This document shows positions 43,701-53,616 of a DNA stretch of 64,000 bases, piece by piece (positions within the stretch are counted from its first letter, which is position 1; each line of letters starts with the position of its first letter). A model generated the notes under the pieces. The model did no database searches, was not told the DNA's origin, and was given only the letters and a program-made list of their open reading frames with translations. Source of the stretch: Psococerastis gibbosa (lineage: Eukaryota; Arthropoda; Insecta; Psocodea; Psocidae); the NCBI GenBank assembly GCA_963971405.1, contig OZ020491.1:26592855-26656854 (forward strand). Reading direction: 5' to 3'. The position numbers were made by a program, and so were the translations under genes.

Positions 43701-46700
43701 TGGTTGAAAAAGGAAGGGGCGGGGCTAGTGTGTTATGTATCCCAATTGGTCCCTGAACATGTATATGCCACAGAGTAGACATTTCTTCATACCCTTGTGA
43801 CAATGATCGTGAATCCTGAAAAATCTTTATACGATATATGAGCGGTATCCTTACACACAGAAAAATTCCAAATCAATCAATCATTGTCTGTCCATGACCC
43901 ATCGAGGTGGGACAGACGGCGTCCAAAAACTAATCAAAAACAAACATGCTTCATGCCAAAGCACACAATACACGTGGGGGGAGGGGCTATTGCTGTGTCA
44001 TGTATCCCAAATAGTTCCCTGAACTTGTCCATGCAGTAGAGTAGACATTCCATCATACCCTTGTGACAACGATCGTGAATCCTGAAAAATCTTAATACGA
44101 CTTATGAGCAGTATCCTAAAGCACAGAAAAATGCCCAAAAAACTGAAAGGGAGCAACTTGTTAGACCCTGTATAGGATACGGCTTAGAGTGTAGGCGCCG
44201 AAGAACAAAGACTGCATAGCTGAGATGCGGATGCTGCGACACGGAACGGCAAAATAAGAGTATAGTTGATAAAGCCAAAGAATGAAGACTAACTGACCCA
44301 ATCAAGCGGGTAGATCATATCGAAGCTGAAGGAAGAAGACGAGGACGGCCCAGTGTTGAAGATAATTGTTAAGTAGAATGAAATTAACAATTATGTAAGT
44401 AAATTTATTATTCAAATAAAGGCGCTAACAGTCACGGTCTAGTGTCTGTGGTTTTAAGGAGTCTGCCCACTTCATCGTATCATACCATGACCGTGCTATG
44501 AACGTTTCAAGCACGGAAAGCAATACGATACGGCTTGCTTTGCCCACTGAAACGAATCGACGGCGTTTAATGCCCGTGTGATGCCCATATGACATATGGG
44601 GTAACGCAGTTTCTACCGCGCGGAATGTATCGGCACCGGCAAAATATTCTCTTCGACAATTCTTAACGCTTCGTGCATGGCACACGATGGTACTCGTCAG
44701 TGACGGAACGGTCTAGTGGGTGAAGTGTCGTGCTTTTCTGTTAAAATAATATTTTTTTGCAACACACGTTCCTATTACGGTCATGGCATGATACGGTGTA
44801 GTGGACAGACTCCTTTTTAGTCCGTAGTGTGGCTTGCACAAGATAAGTGGAGGCAATTTCGCAGGGAAAATAGTCTGCACAAGCTAAGTACAGAGTTGTG
44901 ATCGGATCCGTTCTGCTATCGTTCTGCTAGCGTTCGGCAATCAGCAACATATTCTTTTTATAATTCACATTAAGTGCAAAGCAAACCTAGAGCACGTTTC
45001 CGCGCAGTGTCAGAACCGTAACTGAAAGAAGTGCTATAGGCCTAGTATTTAACCATTTGTTAAATAATATTAAAATATTACAACATTGCCATTTACCAAA
45101 TTTACGTTTGTTTCCTTTTCATTTTCGCAAAGTCACATTTAAATACTCTTAGCACAATTTAGTTTTTTTTTTTTAATTTCAAAAAATTGCCCGTTTTGGT
45201 GATAAAGTGCTCCAATGTGGCCTATTTTCACACGTATTTCGCAATATACCACACGAACCAAGCAAATGCTATTTAAATCTTTATACCAATTACGACGCAC
45301 AGTATGGAGACAGTCAATAAGAGCAAAAATACAAACAGATAGTCAGAAGACGAGAGATAGGATTAGAAATGAAGCGATGAGAGGAGAGTTCATGGTGAAA
45401 AAAAAGTTCTCCTCGAGTTGAGCAAGTCTCAAATCGTAGATGACGTATAACTGTGCTAGTAGGTTTCCCTCTGTAGATGGCAGTTCTTGCCGAAAGCGCT
45501 CAAGGTTTTATACTAACACAAGTGGATTTCTTAGACAAAGTTAATTTTAAACGATTATTAGGGTTTTACTGATGCGGGTTATACTAGTAGTTATAACAAG
45601 TTTTTCAAAACTCAAGGTTTTTGTTTTTTTGTGAAAAACTATTTTGTGGCGAGCCAAGGCAAAAATTAATTATAATTCCCTCAAAAATCTTAATTTAAAG
45701 GGACTTACCTATCACAGCACACGGAGGATACGATAGCTTTCGCAAGTTATCATTTTCAGTAGAACAATGCCCCAAAAGTGATTTACCGACAGGAATAGGC
45801 TGATCGCTAAGTTTTCTGGCAGTCTCGCTGGGAAAATCTGAGCAGTTTTTTGCAATATCCATTGCATACTGTGGAAATGTTTTTTCGCACAGTTTTGTAA
45901 CTCGAACTATACAATTGTATGCTGGGTCAATGATGTCCATGTGGTTTGATGAGGGATTCAATTCGGCGTTATCACTATTAATTATAATTCTGGTTTCTTC
46001 AATTCCTGAAAATATAAATAATTGTAAAAACTATTTCAATATTATTTTCGCTAGCCTAAGTAATTTAGATTAAATATGTCTTGCAGCTAGTGTAAGGGGG
46101 AGGGGGGAGGCAGGTGGAATCTATCAATAAGGCAGAAATGGAGACATTGATCCTGATCAAAAGGCAAACGGCTGAGATAGTCAGAAGGCAAGAGGGTGTG
46201 ACGTCAGTATCTGTCACAGTAGGTTTTTTTCAAACCTTAGCAAGGTCTGCAAACATGATTTGGCTTGTGCATTTTGTCGCATCCTTTCGGTTGTCGGTTG
46301 ATGCATGTAGAACTTTAGGCTGTTTACAGTAGATGTCTAGGCCGCCTGTGCTTATACAATGGTGAGACCGGCTTCTTACGGTATACAGTCTGATTAATCT
46401 CTAATTGTCATCCGGAGGTGATAAAAGGCAGCGACTGACAGTTACTCATCCAACTTTTATAGCAACGTTCTTCTATTGTCTTGACATATTATGTATTTTG
46501 ATTCTTGACTCGCCAAAAGTTACTTTTATTAGAAGACCTCCAAATTGTAAAAGTGTAAAGTGGATGTCAGCTACAATAATAATGTGCATCAAGAATGAAT
46601 TTCAAGTAAACGCGGTAATGGGGCGGTGAGCGGGGGCTATCCCCCAATCTTGATCCAGTACTCAGAGCTGAGCGCATGGGGCCACAGCCCTGCGTGTCCC

Positions 46701-47377
46701 TTCCGTTGATTCCCAGTAATCTCTACACTGCCAATTTTCATGTGTCTCTGTGAGTCTGCTTGTTAAATTGAGGTACCCTAAGGGCAGACTCCTTCACTTT
46801 GGGGGAAAAGGGAGTTGACTGACAGGGTGGACCTCCTGATTGTAGTAGATTCCCAACCACTTTGAGAACATGGAAAGTCACATGATTAATTCGGAGGTGA
46901 TCCAGACTCGGCGCGCTCACAGACCGACTAGTAAAGTCTCAGCGCGTTATCATGTCTCACCATGTTCCCCTGCCACTACACTACCCAGTTTGCCGCAGTT
47001 AGAAACATGCTCTGCTCCAATTGATTCAACATGGTAAAGCCGTAGGCTAATTTACATTTGCTTACCTTTCAAAGCTACTGGAAAATACGATATATTTTGC
47101 AAGTTTTCATTTTCAGGAGAACAATGCCCAAAAAGGGATTTATTGATAGTGACAGGCTGTTCTTGAGGCTGATCGTTAAGATGACTTTTTCTTGCCTTCT
47201 CGTTGGGAAAATTGGAGCCGTTTTCTGCAATATCCAATGCATATTGTAGAAAGGTTTTTTCGCACAGTTTTGTAACTCGAACTATGCAATGATATGCTGG
47301 GTCACTGATGTCTATGTGTGTTGATGCTGGATTCATTTCGTCGACATTATGCATTATAATTTTTGTTTCTTCAATTT
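40780..47377 (-). CDS. C2H2 zinc-finger protein, about 22 fingers, with duplicated upstream exons
   Basis: A predicted nuclear DNA-binding factor. Three exons fit: A 47377-47066 (312 nt), B 46005-45709 (297 nt) and C 42908-40780 (2129 nt), all joined in phase 1, giving at least 911 residues; the first coding exon upstream of A was not found. Exons A and B are paralogous: both carry IEET.II, DPAY.CIVRVTKLCEKTF and a FP.E.ARK segment, a motif I do not recognise. Exon C encodes about 22 C2H2 fingers, the second degenerate, with mostly short linkers and only a few TGEK/TGER linkers. Fingers 3-6 and 7-10 are a tandem duplication (FRCDLCA.EF, FGCN.CGKRF, QCDVCGRQFTS). Acceptors (TTACAG, TTTCAG, CCTTAG) and donors (GTAAGC, GTAAGT) are sound. 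The target is unknown; a first exon with a ZAD is possible but not seen. Confidence 0.85.
42947..43335. repeat. Nested pair of GGCGG hairpin MITEs (H7)
   Basis: Outer element ends GGCGCGGTTTCCACCGACCT with its inverse and an arm-specific block AAGTGCAAAATACACATACG. At its loop (CATTAATAAA) sits a second element, 43018-43264, with ends GGCGGGGTTTCCACTGACCT and its inverse. The inner element's interior (TTGATCAATGATCATAGAGT) is shared with the composite MITEs. Lies in the last intron of the zinc-finger gene. Confidence 0.92.
43607..44140. repeat. Tandem duplication, about 270 bp x 2
   Basis: CTGTCTATGACAAACC…GGGTAGACGGCGTCCAAAAA … GTAGACATTTCTTCATACCC … GATCGTGAATCCTGAAAAAT recurs at about 43886-44133 with modest divergence. 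Lies in the last intron of the zinc-finger gene. Confidence 0.8.
44140..44380 (+). pseudogene. Degenerate LINE tail fragment
   Basis: Conceptual translation contains GCGGATGCTGCGACACGG (RMLRHG) and GGAAGAAGACGAGGACGGCCC, resembling the C-terminal RMLRW… and RRRGRP segments of RTE-type LINE proteins, with frameshifts. Weak call. Confidence 0.35.
44835..44950. repeat. Short dispersed repeat, copy 1
   Basis: CTTGCACAAGATAAGTGGAG, GCAATTTCGCAGGGAAAATA and ATCCGTTCTGCTAT match 52545-52650. Confidence 0.5.
45420..45640 (+). mobile_element. Penelope-like terminal repeat, third copy
   Basis: Matches 38100-38480 in plus orientation, from GTTGAGCAAGTCTCAAATCG through CTGTAGATGGCAGTTCTTGC to the GGTTTTTGTTTTTTTGTG end. 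Lies in the zinc-finger gene just downstream of exon B. Confidence 0.6.
46745..47045 (+). repeat. Dispersed repeat, plus copy
   Basis: The inverse of 26040-26430: CCTAAGGGCAGACTCCTTCA, GACAGGGTGGACCTCCTGAT, TAATTCGGAGGTGATCCAGA, GCGTTATCATGTCTCACCAT. It separates zinc-finger exons A and B. Confidence 0.7.
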
Positions 47378-47534
47378 CTGTAAATATAAATAATTGTTAC
47401 TAGTGCACACCAAGAGAACATTCACAGAATTTTACAGCGCCTGTGTGCATGATTTTATTAACCAACAAAAAACATTGCCATGGCAACAAAAAATAAAGTT
47501 TACGGCTCGTGTGGGCACGAAGGGTAAGTTTCAA

Positions 47535-47683
47535 GGCGGGGATTCGGCGGGGATTCCACCAACGTCAACAGTGATAGTAAATGTTTTCTGACGTGGTAGC
47601 AGACATTTTTAGACTATCTTTAATGTCTGCTACCACGTCAAAAAACATTTACTATCCCTATTGACGTTGGTGGAGTCCCCGCC
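47535..47683. repeat. GGCGG hairpin MITE (H8)
   Basis: A 149-bp hairpin with CAA on both flanks. Ends GGCGGGGATTC and GAGTCCCCGCC, arm block AACGTCAACAGTGATAGTAA with its inverse, and core GACGTGGTAGCAGACATTTT with its inverse. Confidence 0.9.
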
Positions 47684-47729
47684 CAAGGACGGTTCGATTA
47701 ATTTGAAACATTTAAATAGGCCATTACTA

Positions 47730-49185
47730 CAACCCAACCACTTTGAAGTTCGTCCACCCATGATTTTTACGCTAAGTCCAACTTTGGATTTATTTTTCAT
47801 CTAAACTAATGGAGCTATTGAAATAATGATAACTAAAATGTAATAGTGATAGATCGAATATAATTAGTCATTCATCAAATCATTTAAAACGAAACGCAGA
47901 AAAAAGTTACAGGCAAAATCGTGGACTCCTGCACCCACATTGATGTTCGTCCAATTCATTAGGAGGTGCTACCAATAGTTTGTGACATGTCCCCGGGCTT
48001 TAATAACATCATATATTCTGCTAGGCATCGTATTGACAAGGGCTGCACATTCTTGTGGTGATATGGTGTCCCAGGCTTCTTTAATGACCCTCTTCAATAC
48101 TTCTTCCGTGTCCTGCCTTTTCCTCTGTACCCTCTTCTTCATTGCATCCCAAACGTTTTCAAAAGGTGTTACATCAGGACTGCTTGCTGCCCAAGTTAAA
48201 ACGGGAATACCTTCCTCGCCTAACTATGCCCTAGTGGGCCCCGGCTGCACTCATGCACCTCCACAACATGACGTTGGTAGGAAACTTATCTATTTGCTTC
48301 ACACACTCTTGCAAATCCGCTTCATCCTTTTTTTGACGACTTTCCCTCTTTATTCGCTAATCCAAATCTCAAATCGGGACTCGTCAGACCATTCCACATT
48401 ATTCCATCGCTGTTCAGTCCATTTATTGTGGTTTTTGGCCCATCGAAGGCGCTTTGCAGCCTGCACCTGCGATAACGCTGGTTTTTTCTTCGCAGAATAA
48501 ACGCTGTAACTCATTTGTTTCAATACTCTGGTGCATGATTTCACACATAGAGGTTTCCCTGTAACTTTGTTTCATCTAGCACATAAATTTCGTTAGTTGT
48601 TTTCCTTCTATTCTTTGAAATTAAACGTCTTAAAACGGTTAAGTCACGATTAGCGATTTTCTTCTATGCGCCTAGACGTTTCTTTGGCAAGGCGTCCGCA
48701 CTTTTTTTGAAACAGTTTATTACTGACTGGATGGTGGATCGACTCAGCAACAACTGGGAACTTATTTTTCGCTGAAACATGCCTTCACAATGAAGAAGAT
48801 TATTGTTTCGGACAAATCTTCGGTCAAAGGTCTTCCTCCTCCCATTTTCACAATTTGACTATGAATGATGGCGAAAAAGACAGATATTCTTTGGGGCTAC
48901 ATATGTGTTCATTTTCAAATGTAATGAGAGTCATTTTAAAGATCGTGCGTGAATTTATTCAGTGATAAGAGAATGGACGAACTTCAATGTGGGCGCAAGA
49001 GTCCGCGATTCTGTCCATAACTTTCTCGTCTGTTTTCTTTTAAATCTTTTTGCTCCAGTTTAATGGCAGTCCTTCTATCACAATTTAATTTCAGTTATCA
49101 TTATTTCGATAGATTCATTAGTTTAGATAAAAAATAAATCCAAAGTTGGACTTGTAGGTGGACGAACTTCATTGTGGTTGGGTTG
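47730..49185 (-). mobile_element. Tc1/mariner element with IR/DR ends, transposase dead
   Basis: A 1456-bp element flanked by TA at 47728-47729 and 49186-49187. Outer ends CAACCCAACCACTTTGAAGT and ACTTCATTGTGGTTGGGTTG are inverted. A second copy of the GAAGTTCGTCCA binding-site-like block occurs about 200 bp inside each end (47935 and 48975), the IR/DR arrangement known from several Tc1-like elements. The minus-strand transposase shows GGGRPLTED near its start, EWSDESRFEI with the catalytic Asp, and a C-terminal PFENVWDAMKKRVQ…IYDVIKARGH. It is broken by several frameshifts and stops, so it is not active. Confidence 0.9.
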
Positions 49186-49881
49186 TATATTACAATATAT
49201 GCACAGTTCTTTTCCAATTGTAGGGGATGTTAAATGGCGATTTACTCGTGCGTCATAGAGACCTATTGGGTTGCAAAGCTTAGATGAAGGAAATGTTATA
49301 TAGCGGCAATATATTTTCAAAAATGTAAAAAAAATGTTGCGTGGACATACTCGAGCGCGTCAGATATTGATATATGTACTGTATATGGTTCATCTATATG
49401 CCCTAGACGTGCTGTATAATAATCAGACGATTATTTCTGGAGGGATCTGCCTAATCTGACAAAAGAAAAAAAAAATTCTTCGATTTTGTAAAATCAATGA
49501 ACTTAATTATTTGAAAAGCTCAGGAATTTATAAAATATTATATTCATATTAATAATATAAAATAGTACCTAAATATTTAAAAACTTTAATTTACATAACT
49601 TTTATTAAAAATAACAAAATTAGCCAAAACGCCTAATAATAATATAATAACAATTCGTGTATTTCTCACATGATTTGACATTCAGACCGGAAAATTCGTT
49701 TTTAGTTTTTATAGAGTAAAAGTTAAAAATCGTTTTTATTTTTTATAATTAATTAACAAACCAAGTTACTAAAGATTTGGCTCAGTTGGTTGATGGGACA
49801 ATACATTTATTTAATACGTAGTCAAGAATGGGCAGTCCAATATAATAGGTACCTGTATATATCCCTTTATCTCTAACCTAA

Positions 49882-50265
49882 GGCGCCCATTCCATTGACC
49901 GGCTAGGGCTATTTCCAACAACGGTGACGTGGTAGCAGACATTCAAGACTTAGGTGGCGTTTCCACCGATCTCGCATTGTAGAATCCAAATGACATTGAC
50001 GGAAATTAGAATTTTTCTTTTTATAGAAATCTATTAAAATGTTTGTATTTAACATATCCCATGACGCCATTTTTTAATTTTAGTTTCTTTGTTTGTGATT
50101 TTACTGTATGATCATTGATCAATTTTAACTATTGCATAGAGGAAAATAATCATTTCCGTCAATTCTGCAATGCGAGGTCGGTGGAAACGCCACCTAAGTC
50201 TTGAATGTCTGCTACCACGTCACCGTTGTTGGAAATAGCCCTAGCCGGTCAATGGAATGGGCACC
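49882..50265. repeat. Composite hairpin MITE (A3)
   Basis: A 384-bp element flanked by TAA on both sides, with the same nested arms as 14280-14681. Confidence 0.92.
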
Positions 50266-50584
50266 TAAATAGTTCATACGCAATACGCTCTAAACAGCAA
50301 GTTAACCACTCATCACACTACTTAAAAGGCTACTACTATACCACAATAGCAGGCCTCTTGACGTTAGTGGAGGGGGGGGGGAGAGGTAGAATTATCAAAT
50401 ACATGGCAGACTAGAAGTCTGCCATTTCACTCACTCATATGGGATTTGCTTAACGATAATTTAATCCCAAAATTCACTATTCTGTTAGGTACGTTTCAAT
50501 GTTGTTGGGGGGTTTTTAATGGTAAAACACAATATGGCGACCCTCAACTGGATTCATGATTAGTAGCTACGGTATTCGGTAACT

Positions 50585-50715
50585 GTTAGCTGGTAAGGGA
50601 GAAGTTGGATGAAAGGAATGCTGATTGTCGAGTTTGCTTGAATCCAAAATCAGGAAACTCTGCGTCTGGCTGCATCGGTGAATATCACTTGCAACTATTG
50701 CGCTATTTTGCTGAC
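50585..50715 (+). pseudogene. Possible ZAD-domain fragment
   Basis: A short plus-strand frame reads NADCRVCLNPKSGN, then a segment with EYHLQLLRYFADGAG before a stop. CRxCL is how arthropod ZAD (zinc-finger-associated) domains begin. The second cysteine pair is not visible in frame. It may be one exon of, or a remnant from, a ZAD zinc-finger gene; it is on the opposite strand to the zinc-finger gene at 40.8-47.4 kb. Confidence 0.3.
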
Positions 50716-51100
50716 GGGGCTGGCTCCATTTGACTGCTTACACATGTGTAAGGCATCATATATCATGGATTATTTATTTTCTAATTTCTTGTATATTTAG
50801 GGTGACCATCTATACTGTTCTCGGTGTCTCTGTACTGATACTGTTTTGATTTGCTAAAAACACCGAAATGTACTTATTTTTGGTGGAGGACCGTACTTCT
50901 ATTCAGAATATTAATCAGTACATACATTTTCAGATGAATATAAAAATTTTAATTGGGCGCCCATTCTTGCCCGATGGTATATTTAAAAATTACCTATACA
51001 ATTGCCACAATTAGTTGCCATGTCTAACATTTGGGAAAAAATATTTTCACTCAACAGATTAAGTTTGTGATTAAGTAGGCTAGTTAGTATCTTTTATTTA

Positions 51101-51484
51101 GGCGCCCATTCCATTGACCGGCTAGGGCTATTTCCAAAAACAGTGACGTGGTAGCAGACATTCAAGACTTAGGTTGCGTTTCCACCGATCTCGCATTGCA
51201 GAATGCAAATGACATTGACGGAAATTAGAATTTTTCTTTTTATAGAAATCTATTAAAATGTTTGTACTTAACATATCCCATGACGCCATTTTTTAATTTT
51301 AGTTTGTTTGTTTGTGATTTTACTGTATGTACATTGATCAATTTTAACTATTGCATAGAGGAAAATAAACATTTCCGTCAATTCTGCAATGCGAGGTCGG
51401 TGGAAACCCCACCTAAGTCTTGAATGTCTGCTACCACGTCACCGTTGTTGGAAATAGCCCCAGCCGGTCAATGGAATGGGCACC
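51101..51484. repeat. Composite hairpin MITE (A4)
   Basis: A 384-bp element with TTA on both flanks, nearly the same as 49882-50265. Confidence 0.92.
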
Positions 51485-52540
51485 TTATGACAAGGGAAAA
51501 ATTAATTCAAAAATAATTTTACACTGGACAGAATGAGTATTTGAAAAGCAAGTTTACACTATATAGAATGGACTTTCGTAATTTCGTATGATGTACTGTC
51601 TTTCAATTTCAAAATTATGGCCACTCTATATGTATATTGCCTTGTCCACCTACTATTTTTAACGTAGGTAGCCTATTTAGTCTTGTTTAGACTCCACAGC
51701 TGAGTGATGGTGTTGCATAAGAGGTCATGCATTGGGTCACCCACTACGACTGAAAACTTTGTTATTACTTATTAACCTACATAACTCACCCATATCCTCT
51801 TCTATGTATAAGAAACTCATTTCAAGTTATAGACTATTGTTGGTGTGATGGTGTCGGAGAAATTTCTTAATTCCACCCAGTTTCATTCATAATCTAACCC
51901 AACTTCCGTTGCATTCTTGTTCTATGTGCGATGGTATATTGGTAAATAAATTATTAAAGAGACAATAGACCATGGAGCTAATAAAAGTAGTTAGTAGTTT
52001 CACTAAGTCTATGCAACAGCTGGGCTACCGTTCGGAAAATTAAAATTATACGCAATGGAAGCGAAAAAGATACGCAAAGATACGCAAGTTGCAAAAAAAA
52101 AATATTGCATTATTTTTTTATTTATTGTTTTTTTTATGTTTTCGAAACTTAAAATTTTAATTTTTTACCTTCAAATTTCACACTTCCTTCTTGTTGGCAA
52201 AACCTTTTTCCCGCCAATTTTTGAAATCATTGAAATTTTCTCATGTAAACTTTTTAAACTTAAAAATTTAAATGCATGCATATGCCTAAGCTTAGCCAAT
52301 TAGTGGGATCTGATACTTTGTTCCCATTTCAATATTGGTTCCGGGCTGAGTAAAACATAGTTATTTCGGATGTGGTAACATGTCTAGAAGAAATATATAA
52401 GTATCCTAAAACCAGAAACTATGTCGGTCGGTCCGCTGATTCTTCGGATTGGCTATACCGAAACCATAAGCGAAACATGGTATGATTAGGTCTAGCCACA
52501 GAGTTTTTACCATCGCGTGGCTGTAGACCGTTATCAATAT
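51485..52540. other. AT-rich stretch with no recognised gene
   Basis: Short open frames at 52055-52303 and around 52406-52607 have no recognisable domains. The first is dominated by AT-rich low-complexity codons. Confidence 0.4.
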
Positions 52541-52544
52541 GGCG

Positions 52545-52650
52545 GCTAGTGTAGCCTGCACAAGATAAATACGCAATTTCGCTGGGTAAATAGTCCTCAT
52601 TGGCCAAGTACAGAGATTTGACCGGGTCCAGGTATCCGTTCTGCTATGCT
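52545..52650. repeat. Short dispersed repeat, copy 2
   Basis: Matches 44835-44950 (GCCTGCACAAGATAAATACG, GCAATTTCGCTGGGTAAATA, ATCCGTTCTGCTAT). Confidence 0.5.
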
Positions 52651-53423
52651 GAAATGTGTAAGACTTCGAAATTTTTACGTTGGTACTTATCTCTGATAGT
52701 TGGCTGATAGTTAACGATTGTCCCGTAAGGGATATTATGGGTACCGCCGTCCCTGTTTATATATTTCTATGGTTTATACCAACAAATAACTCCCGCTAAT
52801 TTTCAAATGCTAAAAAAATGGATTTTTTGTTATTGAATATTCAAGATTGCTTTCTCGCATTTTCTTTGTTCAAACTATATGAAATTATACGCAAAATCGT
52901 ATAATTATACGGCAAACGGCAGCCCTGTGCAACAGACAGACAACTGTTGATTGTTGAGTTGATGACGCCGCAGTCCCCATTTTATCTATCTATATTCTAT
53001 TTGCTGAACGCAAACATTGGCGGGAAAATGAAACTTCAAAAAATTAAATACAACGTTCAACTTTGTTATAAATCTATTTTGTCACTGTTGCATGAATTAG
53101 GGCAGTATAATCTCCATTGGCTGGCTGAAATGGTGGGACATAAGTACTACTTAAATTAATTGAACTATTAAATGCGTAGGAAGTACTAGTTGTACTTTAT
53201 ATTGAACGTCGTCTATCCCACCTCGGTGGGTCACAGATGTAAGAAACTAAACTATCCCAACAAACAAAAATGCCCAAACAAGCTAATTTACAAGCAAGTT
53301 GTTTGGCCCAGTATGATAGACGGCTAGAAGGCAGCCAAATGACTTAATCACGCGGGTAAGGCATGTCAAAACTTGCAAGTTTGTCGGAATAGAAAAGTCA
53401 TATAATTTGCTAGGCAAACTTCC

Positions 53424-53583
53424 CCCCCCCCCCCAGAAATTTTGGAAATTTAGAAAATAGAGGAATATTAGCGAATTGGGCGAGCGAGGGAAAAGAGGGA
53501 AATTTTGAGTTGCCGCTTAGGGAAATGTGATATATCGCAAGTGGAAACGCTGACTGCAATACAAACCAATTCAAGTCTACACT
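53424..53583 (+). repeat. Inverted repeat, left copy, joined to an LTR end
   Basis: AGAAATTTTGGAAATTTAGA through GCAAGTGGAAACGCTG is the inverse of 56786-56911. The following 29 bp (ACTGCAATACAAACCAATTC, then AAGTCTACA) match the inverse of the LTR edge at 58091. This is a rearranged junction. Confidence 0.75.
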
Positions 53584-53616
53584 GCCTTTCGAGGGAAGCA
53601 CGGACGTGGTCTTGTC

